From Saccharomyces mikatae IFO 1815 (Eukaryota > Ascomycota > Saccharomycetes > Saccharomycetales > Saccharomycetaceae): 64,000 nt of DNA. A program made the translations under genes and the position numbers. The stretch lies in contig NC_079266.1 of NCBI RefSeq assembly GCF_947241705.1, positions 620,001-684,000 on the forward strand, written 5' to 3'. This document shows positions 55,410 through 63,710 of the stretch, piece by piece. Each line of letters begins with the position of its first letter. Positions within the stretch are counted from its first letter, which is position 1. The notes below the pieces were generated by a model. That model was not told where the DNA came from. It saw only the letters and a program-made list of their open reading frames with translations, and made no database searches.

Positions 55410-56236
55410 TATTGATTTCTGACCATTGTGCAAGTGGGGCTGAAACGGTCGATTTTGTATATTTTGCGCATTATTTATCTAAGGTTCGAGTAAATCGCAA
55501 CAGGACTAACGTTGCTAATAACCGAGAACGGGCAATTAGCATGGCTCATATTGGCTTTAGCAACTATTTCAATGGTGTCTCTTTCCAAAGGTCACCGCGA
55601 CAACTACTGGTCAGAGCCACCGTCGTTCACAGAAAAGGTGTTTTTTTACGGTGTATAGAACATACTAAACAACTTCGAAATCAGTCTGTTACCTTGGTAT
55701 TATTGTGAAATGGCTGACGAATGAGAGGAAACAACTTAAGAATATTTCTATAAGGGTATATATCGTTTCCATACTTTTCCGGACATTTTGGATTTTCGAA
55801 AGTAAACTTAATGTATTGGTCCTGCAAGGTGATGAACAATTGATGAGGACTATAGCAGTGATGGCAAGGATGTGGTGACTGTAAAATTACTCACGAAGAT
55901 TTTGGTAATGGCTGTGCAGAATTCAACATTAGATGCCAAAAAAGATATTCAAATTATTATATGAAGGTAGGAATATTCTAGACTCAGCTACTCTCAGCTA
56001 TTCTCAACCATCTCTCAAATATATCCATAATATTGGGTCTCCTATATGAGCCTTCAAAGTACAAAAGTCAAAGATGTGCAACTGATAACACCTAGAACGG
56101 ATGTTATGGTTAGAAATTCGGGCTTCAAAACTTCAAATTTCGGTTGTTGAAAGTAGCAGTGATAGATCGAGTGCTGAGTACATGGATTCATTTTCGGCAA
56201 TTGAGAAGCACCTTGCAGTAACGGTGTTCGAAAATT
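55410..56236 (+). pseudogene. Relic of an RDS1-like regulator gene
   Basis: This stretch aligns by eye, at DNA level and in order, with the inner part of the intact RDS1-like gene at 59654-62152. Examples: the TTTAGCAACTAT block near 55556 with about 60096; 55740-55835 with about 60340-60440; and 56011-56200 with about 60745-60945, including an identical GAGCCTTCAAAGTACAAA. Segments between these are deleted and many stops and frameshifts are present. The zinc-cluster end is not recognisable, and the 3' half is missing where the FLR1-like pseudogene begins on the other strand. It is an old second copy, lying next to ADH7 exactly where RDS1 lies on S. cerevisiae chromosome III. Confidence 0.85.
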
Positions 56237-57862
56237 TTAGTTTGCAAAATAAGAATTGCCTCTCAAAGACTTACCGTACTTGAAAAGCACAATGGAATCA
56301 CTGACAGGCCCAATGCGACAAACCCAACTAAGGAGGAACCCCAAGCAACAGGGTAGTGTTCAATGGCAAGGTCATTATACATTGCAGTGCCAAATAGAGG
56401 GAAGGCACAAGCAAATAGCGATCTTGTTAGGGCGCTGCCAGCAAAAACAGATGCAACATGACAGAGATAGCACATAGCAAGATATGAAAATGAGATTTGG
56501 AAAAGAATGAACACCGCGAACATGAACAAAAACAGAGATAATTCGACAAGCATCCAAGGCACAGAAGCTGCCCAGCCAAATAAAAATAGTGATAAAGGGA
56601 ATATCCAACCCAAAACCATATTTAACGGCAAAAGGAACTCCGGTTCGAATGCGTCGCTATCAAATTTAGGATCAATAAATTTTGTTTGAAAAATGTACAA
56701 GGCAAGATATCCAAATATGCAGCCGGCAGTAAAGCCCATATATGCAACACCCATTTCAACCAGACTAAAGTGGTAGATGTCAACAAACACTAGTGGGAAT
56801 GACTCGACGAATAAATACAAGGATCCATATAACAAAGCCATGTAGGCATCGAAACAAGCTACAATTTTTTCTTTCGGGCAATTATTCTGAACGGTCTTAA
56901 AATAGCTTCGAGAAGGAATTGCAATATATCAAGTCTCTTTTCGTCTTGCTGCCTAAGTGTGCAGTATGCGTCTATGCCTGTCATTTTTTTTATCCTTCGG
57001 CATCTCCGGTAAAGTACATTGTCTGATAATGTTTCAGGAAGGAAGAAAAACAACAGAACAAAATTTGCAGTAGCCACCCAAGTTAGTAGCCAAAAAATGT
57101 ATCTCCAACCTTTTGCAACCATCATAGATGCTCCCAATAATGGGGCCATGACAGGAGCTAGCACCGCACCAATGGACCATAGCCCCATCACCAAAGGAAT
57201 TTTTTTTTCATCGCTGATGACGTCTCTAATGCTCACAGCGCCAGTGGACAGTGCAGGTGATAAAGTACGCCACTAATGAATCGCATGACAATAAGACCGC
57301 CTATGTTCTCCACTGTTGCACAACCGATCTGGAACATAATAAACACGAATAACGTAATTATGTAAATAGTTTGTCTTCCTATGGTGGCGAATTCAGAAAA
57401 GGGCGCCAAGAAGATCGGTCCCATTCTATAGCCCAAGACATATATGGAAAGGTTCAATGTTGCGACCACGTTGCGGACCTTGAACTGCGACTGGATAGCT
57501 TGCTGGCCGGGTGTATAGATCGAAGATCCCATGTACGTCACGCATGTTAAAAACAAAATTTCGAACATAATGAAACCTTTCTTAAGGTTTGACCAATTGT
57601 GTGGGTGATCTGGATCATCAGGATTGGTCCATTCCACCAAGAAGCATTCCTTCTTTGGGCTCAGAGCCCCCAACCCTGCATCTTGTTGGCTAGAACAGTG
57701 GGCCAGCTGAATGCTAGTTGACGATGTAGAAGATTTACAGACGTTCTGAAATTCCACATCTACTAATCCGTCCATATCTTCAACGATGTTGAGTATATTC
57801 AAATACTCCAGCACATCGACAAAAAAGATGTTTTTGAAATTGTCTAGGTAACCGGAACTCAT
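56237..57862 (-). pseudogene. FLR1-like multidrug exporter, frameshifted
   Basis: Three consecutive minus-strand frames together cover the whole length of Flr1 (about 542 codons against 548), a DHA1 plasma-membrane exporter of fluconazole, benomyl and other drugs. Matches run from the N-terminal VDVLEYLNIL through WTNPDDPDHPHNW, LTCVTYMGSSIYTPGQ, ATLNLSIYVLGY, GGLIVMRFISG, WSIGAVLAPVMAPLLGA, FSLVEMGVAYMGF and YPVAWGSSLVGF. At least three frameshifts break it, near 57255, near 56865 (an A-run) and near 56290; after the last, another frame continues to a stop at 56237-56239 with a Flr1-like tail. It diverges from the aldo-keto reductase gene across a shared promoter containing three CGGCCG sites. 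FLR1 itself is on chromosome II in S. cerevisiae, so this is a subtelomeric paralog. Confidence 0.9.
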
Positions 57863-58010
57863 TCAAAATGTCTTGCCCGTCCATTGCTTCAAGAGAAGCG
57901 TACATTCAAACGTGCTGCGTATATACCCGACTTTCTCCCACTCCACTTATAACCTATTGGATCAATCAATCGTTTACTACTAACGTCAGAAATCTGATGC
58001 CGCCATATAG

Positions 58011-58055
58011 TCGGCCGAAGCTCGGCCGCCATATAGTCAGTTGAAGCTCGGCCGA
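58011..58055. promoter_or_regulatory. Three Rds1-type sites in a shared promoter
   Basis: CGGCCG palindromes at 58011-58018 (TCGGCCGA), 58022-58029 (TCGGCCGC) and 58048-58055 (TCGGCCGA) lie in the 435-bp spacer between the FLR1-like pseudogene (start 57862) and the aldo-keto reductase (start 58298). They are part of a 26-bp tandem duplication (58000-58025 and 58026-58051); the site expected at the middle of the second copy is altered (AGTTGA). TATATAAG at 58175-58182 is the likely TATA box of the rightward gene. Confidence 0.75.
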
Positions 58056-58297
58056 CTATGCCTGACCACTTATTCGCATCCTGTTCCGTGGGTTAGCATT
58101 ATCAGCGATACACATGTGCCAACCTACGAGTTTCATTCAATTTCGATTTCGATTTCGTATTGGTGGTGGCACCTTATATAAGAAGGCAGAAACTGTATTT
58201 TTCTTTTCTTCGTTGTCTTTTACTTGTGTTTCCTGGTTTTGCATTTCTTATTCTCGAGCTCGGAGAGAGAAGAAGATAGTAGGATTGAACGGTAAAT

Positions 58298-59332
58298 ATG
58301 TCAAAGTCATACCCTAAACCAGTGAGACTGGGAAATTCAGGCTTAAAAATTTCACCTATTTTGGTGGGTTGCATGTCCTATGGGTCCAAGGATTGGGCAG
58401 AATGGGTCATTGATGAGAAGGAAAAAATCTTTGAGATCCTAAAGCACTGCTACGATAGTGGTATGAGGACCTTCGACACTGCTGATGTATATTCTAATGG
58501 TCTAAGTGAACGTATCCTAGGGGAGTTTTTGAAGCATTATAAGATCAAAAGAGAAACTGTTGTTATCTTAACGAAGGTCTATTACCCTGTAGATGAGAGC
58601 CTAAAGCTTACACACTCTGCAAAAATCAGTGAATCTGACATGCTTGGACTGGTCAACCAAACTGGTCTGTCTCGCAAACATATACTTGAGGCTGCAAAGA
58701 ATTCTGTCGAAAGATTAGGAACTTACATCGATGTCTTGCAGATCCACAGATTGGACCACGATACACCCATGGAAGAGATTATGAAAGCCCTAAATGATGT
58801 TGTGGGGCTAGGGTATACTCGGTACATTGGTGCTTCTTCAATGTTGGCCACTGAATTTGCCGAGTTACAGTTTATTGCAGAAAAACATGACTGGACCAAG
58901 TTTATATGTTCACAGTCATGTTACAGTCTTCTTTATCGTGAAGATGAACGTGAGTTGATTCCATTTGCCAAAAAACATGGAATAGGTTTAATACCTTGGT
59001 CTCCCAACGCGAGAGGTGTTTTGACAAGACCGCTCAATCAGGAAACAGATAGAAAAATTTCAGATCCTACCCTTAAAAGATTAAAGTTTGACTGTCTGGA
59101 ATCCCATGAGAAGAGGATCGTTAATCGCGTGGAAGAAGTTGCGAAAAAGAAAGGTATCTCGATGGCTATGGTGTCCATTGCCTGGGTTTTGAGTAAAGGC
59201 GCTTGCCCTATTGTTGGATTAAACTCTATTGAAAGAGTGGACGAGGCTATCAGGGCAGTGGATGTGCAGTTGACTGAAGAGGAGATTCAATATTTAGAAG
59301 AGTTATACAAGCCAACGTACTTGAAATACTAG
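58298..59332 (+). CDS. Aldo-keto reductase, YPL088W-like
   Basis: A 344-residue NADPH-dependent aldo-keto reductase closest, from recall, to S. cerevisiae YPL088W (342 residues, putative aryl-alcohol dehydrogenase). The catalytic tetrad is complete: Asp60 and Tyr65 in FDTADVYSNG, Lys in VVILTKVYYP and His in LQIHRLDHDTP. Downstream, YIGASSM, the SQSCYSLLYRE block and the PIVGLNS phosphate-binding region are as in the family. The reaction would be reduction of aldehydes (aryl or aliphatic) to alcohols. It has a strong start context, three Rds1-type sites upstream and a TATA box. It is the best-preserved enzyme of the cluster. YPL088W is not subtelomeric in S. cerevisiae, so this is a paralog in a new setting. 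Confidence 0.93.
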   Translation: MSKSYPKPVRLGNSGLKISPILVGCMSYGSKDWAEWVIDEKEKIFEILKHCYDSGMRTFDTADVYSNGLSERILGEFLKHYKIKRETVVILTKVYYPVDESLKLTHSAKISESDMLGLVNQTGLSRKHILEAAKNSVERLGTYIDVLQIHRLDHDTPMEEIMKALNDVVGLGYTRYIGASSMLATEFAELQFIAEKHDWTKFICSQSCYSLLYREDERELIPFAKKHGIGLIPWSPNARGVLTRPLNQETDRKISDPTLKRLKFDCLESHEKRIVNRVEEVAKKKGISMAMVSIAWVLSKGACPIVGLNSIERVDEAIRAVDVQLTEEEIQYLEELYKPTYLKY

Positions 59333-59653
59333 CTAGATAGTAGAAATTATATTTTTTTATTTTTTATTCTTCGTACGAAAACAATGAGCTTAGATCATTC
59401 AACCAAGTGGGCCAGTACTACGCCTTTTGGTGTGTCTTGCCTGAGAACGTTACGATGCACCATCACACTATACCAACATTGTAGTGAGCCAGCCGGTCGC
59501 ATAATATTCTTGCAGGACAGATTACGAAATACTGACAAGACAACTAAATCACACATAACGAAGGTATATAATCCCATTCAAGCGTTTCTATTGTGATGCT
59601 TTTTGAAGGTAACAAAAGGACACTACTACAACTGTTGACGACAACGCAACGAG
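59333..59653. other. Spacer before the RDS1-like gene
   Basis: A 321-bp spacer holding the end of the reductase gene and the promoter of the regulator. No CGGCCG site is present here, in contrast to the three neighbouring promoters. No clear TATA box is seen. The 70-codon frame inside it is not convincing. Confidence 0.55.
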
Positions 59654-62152
59654 ATGGAGAAAACCTTGTCTAGAAGATCCAGACTGCGACTGGTTTGTCT
59701 ACAATGTAAGCGAATCAAACGGAAGTGCGACAAAGTACGGCCTGTTTGCTCACGATGCCAGCAACATTCATTAGAATGTAAATATGAAGACAGCGCAGAT
59801 CTATCTTCCAATGCCGCAGCAAGCGGCTTAGCCAGCCTCAAGACTTCTCATAAATCAAATAGTGAATACCAGTTGGGACTCAAATGGCCAACCTTCAGAT
59901 GCTCATTGCAAGTACCAGAAGGTGTTATTAATACAACGTTGTCGATATGGCATGCGGAAGATATGCTTGTCATTGTTGGGCAAGTAACATTTTTAGATTA
60001 TCCGTTTGCTGCGCATGGTCTGTCTCAACATGATCAATATGTCAGAGCGCTCTGTGCCTCGCTGTATGGCATGACACTCATGGACTTTAGCAACTATGCC
60101 AATGGTATTCCTTTCGAGGACTCCTCAAGGAGTATACTAGGCCCATTGTCGTTTATTGAAAAGGCTATTTTACGACGAATAGAACACAGTAAGCTATTTC
60201 GAGTTCAACCTACCGCCCTAGGGATGTTGTACAATGGGTGCTCAATTGAAGAAGATAATTCAGTAGCTTTTCTGTCCTCACTCGTTGTTGAAATCGAAGG
60301 CGTGTTGGCGCAGAAGAAGGACTGTGAAATACTGCTAAAGTGCTTCTACGAGAATATATACCCTTTCTATCCCTTTATGGACATTGGACTCTTCGAGAAT
60401 GACCTCAGTACATTGCTTCTGCAAGATGACGATAGTCACTGGAAAATCAACACTGAAGAAAAACATGTGCGAAAAAAAGTGGAAACCTTGTCGTTACTCA
60501 CAGTGATCATGGCTATGGCTCTGAAGCATTCAACGTTGGATGCCGATCTTCTTTCAATGGTGAAAGCAAATACCTCTGAAACTTCCACGAAACTGACCCG
60601 TTTATGTCACAGACTGCTATGCCTGCTGGATGTGTTTCGTTATCCAAATGAAAATACATTCACCTGCCTTTTATATTTCTATGTTTCAGAACATTTGGAT
60701 CCTGAAAGTCCTGATTGTGTACTGAGTCACACCAACCTGCTTACTCTCAACCATCTCTCAAACTTGTCCATAACACTGGGTCTTCAGTATGAGCCTTCAA
60801 AGTACAAACGCTTCAAGGACTCGTCACTGATGAGACATAGGCGCATGCTATGGTTAGGAATCCAGTCATTAAAGTTTCAAATTTCGCTTGCTGAAGGTGA
60901 TAGTGATAGATCGAATGGTGAGTATATGGAACCATTTCTAGCGAATTTCGAGGAGGTGGAAGCAGCTGCTTCAGAGGATGAAGAAAGTCTTGTGGGTGAA
61001 TTGAACGTGCGACTGCATGACGTCACGTGGAACAAGTACAGATTGCACATCATTCTGAGCAAATTAGTGTCGAGTTGCACTTCGATTATACGGCATCCGC
61101 AACTTTTTGAAGTTTTGGAGAATATCAAAAGATTGGAAGGTTTCTTGAGTGATAATTTTGCCGCAGGGTTAATATACCAGCCTCTTCAAGGAAATGAATT
61201 GAATACGATAAAGCTTGGCAGAGACACATTACTTAATACCAAGGATGTGGAGAAGACTGAAATATTCCTGACCAATATTGTGGGGCGTGTATGCATTTTT
61301 AATATTCTTGATGTGCTCTCATTGTATTTTGAGAAGAAGTGTATTGTACATTGGGAAGAATATGAAAAGAACTACCATTTTCTTACCTCGAGAGGGTTTG
61401 GTGTGTACTTGGAACTGGCGGGCTTGGTATCTGACTACCTTGATACTAGATTTGAAAAGAACATTCCACAGCAGCATGGCTACATTATCGACAAACAGAT
61501 ATGCTTTATTCTTGTAAGGATATGGATGTTTCAATGCCGTATTTTGTTGAGGTGTTCCTACAAACAAGAGAGCCTAGAAAAGCTGTCGCCTTCTAGTGCA
61601 CCTACTGATAGCCGAGAGAAAGAAAATGAGATTACTTACGTTTTGGCAAGACTTATTCAACATGTTCGTAACCAAATGGCGCATTTAGTGGATCTAGCGA
61701 GAGAAAAGCTTCAGGATAGTTACTTTTGCGCTTACCAAACTGTTCCCATTTTTAAATATATTGTGTATTTGGTTGATGTGGGCAGTCTAGTATCTGCGTC
61801 AAACGAGCTTTGGGAAAAGGTAACCGGTGAAAGTGAAATACCGCAAAAAGTACAACAAGCCGTGAGATTGAAATGGGGATTGGACTGTAACAATTCAAAG
61901 AGGATCAAACAGAATTTAACCAACAGCCAGAGCTTGGAAAGTTTCAACAAAATCCTGTTATGTCAAATGGAGGAGGCAGTTCTTTCCAGCTCCTTTGGAA
62001 GAAAATCAAACGCCGCCATGTCCGGAAACATAGCTGAAGAAATTTTCAATATCAGTGAGGAAGAGGCTTTGAATCAGCTGTTGGAAAACGGTAATTTTGA
62101 TGCGTTTTGGGAGTTGTTGGGCGAAAATCTGACCGATATGCCCTCTTTGTAA
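59654..62152 (+). CDS. RDS1: Zn2Cys6 transcription factor, Rds1-like
   Basis: An 832-residue zinc-cluster regulator, identical in length to S. cerevisiae Rds1 (YCR106W, regulator of drug sensitivity) and alike over its whole length as recalled. The DNA-binding domain is at the N-terminus: CLQCKRIKRKC then CSRCQQHSLEC gives the CX2CX6CX6CX2CX6C pattern at residues 16-43. The middle homology region of fungal regulators covers about 230-560. The C-terminus is acidic and hydrophobic (EEEALNQLLENGNFDAFWELLGE), suited to activation. Rds1 recognises CGGCCG, which is found in all three enzyme/exporter promoters of this cluster but not in its own. It lies next to the AAD gene, as RDS1 lies next to AAD3 on chromosome III. 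Confidence 0.95.
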   Translation: MEKTLSRRSRLRLVCLQCKRIKRKCDKVRPVCSRCQQHSLECKYEDSADLSSNAAASGLASLKTSHKSNSEYQLGLKWPTFRCSLQVPEGVINTTLSIWHAEDMLVIVGQVTFLDYPFAAHGLSQHDQYVRALCASLYGMTLMDFSNYANGIPFEDSSRSILGPLSFIEKAILRRIEHSKLFRVQPTALGMLYNGCSIEEDNSVAFLSSLVVEIEGVLAQKKDCEILLKCFYENIYPFYPFMDIGLFENDLSTLLLQDDDSHWKINTEEKHVRKKVETLSLLTVIMAMALKHSTLDADLLSMVKANTSETSTKLTRLCHRLLCLLDVFRYPNENTFTCLLYFYVSEHLDPESPDCVLSHTNLLTLNHLSNLSITLGLQYEPSKYKRFKDSSLMRHRRMLWLGIQSLKFQISLAEGDSDRSNGEYMEPFLANFEEVEAAASEDEESLVGELNVRLHDVTWNKYRLHIILSKLVSSCTSIIRHPQLFEVLENIKRLEGFLSDNFAAGLIYQPLQGNELNTIKLGRDTLLNTKDVEKTEIFLTNIVGRVCIFNILDVLSLYFEKKCIVHWEEYEKNYHFLTSRGFGVYLELAGLVSDYLDTRFEKNIPQQHGYIIDKQICFILVRIWMFQCRILLRCSYKQESLEKLSPSSAPTDSREKENEITYVLARLIQHVRNQMAHLVDLAREKLQDSYFCAYQTVPIFKYIVYLVDVGSLVSASNELWEKVTGESEIPQKVQQAVRLKWGLDCNNSKRIKQNLTNSQSLESFNKILLCQMEEAVLSSSFGRKSNAAMSGNIAEEIFNISEEEALNQLLENGNFDAFWELLGENLTDMPSL

Positions 62153-62348
62153 GACTACAATGCTTGAAACTGCCAGAAAACAACTACGAAAAACAGTATC
62201 GCAGTCCATATCTTGTTCAGTGTTTCAGAGCATGGCAAGAGTAAAGGGCATTTTGTGTTTATTAGTATTTCTTCTTGCGTGCTTTTCAACTTTGTAAAAT
62301 TGGCATTATTGTGTGAAGGAGGAATGTAGTAGTTGTGCGTAAGTAAGT

Positions 62349-62383
62349 ATCTCGGCCGTGCCTCTATTGCGATCGGCCGAGAT
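62349..62383. promoter_or_regulatory. Rds1-type sites upstream of AAD gene
   Basis: TCGGCCG at 62352-62358 and TCGGCCGA at 62373-62380 lie 180-210 bp before the AAD start. They are arms of a 9-bp perfect inverted repeat (ATCTCGGCC at 62349-62357, GGCCGAGAT at 62375-62383). A TATATAATA element follows at about 62431-62439. The remainder of the 62153-62561 spacer has no gene. Confidence 0.72.
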
Positions 62384-62561
62384 TTCCTGTATGCATAAAA
62401 TAGACTAAGGTCACCCACGATATTCTGAATATATATAATAGCAACAACGCATTTTGCGGTGCTCAGAAAGGTTTCATCTTCATTTTTCCACCTGCTGAGT
62501 GACGACCTAAACAAAGTCATACTCTCTTCTATTTGGTCACACAAGATAGGCGCTATTCCTC

Positions 62562-63710
62562 ATGCCTAAAGGTTTGGGGCCCGCACCTGAGCCACCTAGC
62601 GAGATAGGACGTCTTAGAGTTCTTTCTAAGACTGCAGGTATTGGAGTATCACCGTTAGTCTTGGGAGCAACCACATCGTCGGATTTTTTGGACTCAATGA
62701 ACAAGAAGCGCGCGTTTAAGTTGCTTGATGCTTTTAACAAAGCAGGCGGAAATTTCATTGATGCTGCAAATAACTATGAAAACGAGCAGTGGGATGAGTG
62801 GATTGGTGAGTGGATGGAGTCAAGAAAACTGCGTGACAAAATTGTTATATGTACCAAGTATGCTGGAGATTACAAGAGGTGTGAAGCAGCTCAGGGTAAA
62901 AGCGCCAACTACTGTGGTTATCACCAACCCAGTTTACGTGTGAGTGTAAGAGATTCTCTCCACAAATTGAAAACAGATTGGATTGATATTCTTTATGTTC
63001 AGTGGTGTGATTATATGGGTTCCATTGAGGAAGCTATGGACAGTCTGCACATCCTTGTGCAGCAGGGTAAAGTTCTCTACTTGGGCGTGTGTGATGCACC
63101 TGCGTGGGTTGTCTCTGCAGCAAATTACTACGCTAGTTCTCACGGGAAAACTCCGTTCAGTGTCTATCAAGGCAAGTGGAATGTGCTAAACAGGGATTTT
63201 GAACGTGAAATACTACCAATGGCCAGGCATTTTGGTATGGCTCTGGTTCCATGGGATGTTATGTGGGGCGGAAGATTTCAGAGTAAAAAGACAATGGAAA
63301 AGCGGGAGAGGAGAGGAAAGGACGTGCGTACTTTTGTTGGTAGCCCAAAACAGACAGATGTTGAGGTTAAAATCAGTGAGGCATTGTCAAAGGTAGCTCA
63401 GGAACATGGCACTGAATTTATTGCTGCTATTGCAATTGCCTATGTCCGTGCTAAAGCAAAAAATGTTTTCCCGCTAGTAGGAGGAAGAAAAGTTGAACAC
63501 TTGAAACAGAACATTGAGGCTCTGAGTATCAAGTTGACGCCAGAACAGATGGAATATCTGGAAAGCATTGTTCCTTTTGACATTGGATTTCCCAACACGT
63601 TTATCAAATTAAATACATTACTCAAACATTACTCGTATCATACTTCTGAGTTAAAGTTTCAGTTATGGAAAACTCAAAAAGAGCGCAAAATTTCAAATTC
63701 ACTAGTGTAA
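62562..63710 (+). CDS. AAD-family aryl-alcohol dehydrogenase-like protein
   Basis: A 382-residue member of the yeast AAD family (AAD3, AAD4, AAD14; about 376 residues), an aldo-keto reductase group proposed to act on aryl alcohols/aldehydes. The N-terminal EIGRLRVLSKTAGI, SVRDSLHKLKTDWIDILY, QGKVLYLGVCDAPAWVVSAANYYA and YQGKWNVLNRDFE blocks are all family-typical. Catalytic Asp67, Tyr72 and Lys99 are present. At the position of the catalytic His the sequence has Gln147 (YVQWCDY, where AAD14 has IHWWDY), so normal reductase activity is doubtful. A short deletion precedes residue 45, and the last 35 residues (after VPFDIGFPNTFIK) do not resemble AAD14. It may be drifting towards a pseudogene or have a new role. 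Two Rds1-type sites lie upstream. Confidence 0.9.
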   Translation: MPKGLGPAPEPPSEIGRLRVLSKTAGIGVSPLVLGATTSSDFLDSMNKKRAFKLLDAFNKAGGNFIDAANNYENEQWDEWIGEWMESRKLRDKIVICTKYAGDYKRCEAAQGKSANYCGYHQPSLRVSVRDSLHKLKTDWIDILYVQWCDYMGSIEEAMDSLHILVQQGKVLYLGVCDAPAWVVSAANYYASSHGKTPFSVYQGKWNVLNRDFEREILPMARHFGMALVPWDVMWGGRFQSKKTMEKRERRGKDVRTFVGSPKQTDVEVKISEALSKVAQEHGTEFIAAIAIAYVRAKAKNVFPLVGGRKVEHLKQNIEALSIKLTPEQMEYLESIVPFDIGFPNTFIKLNTLLKHYSYHTSELKFQLWKTQKERKISNSLV

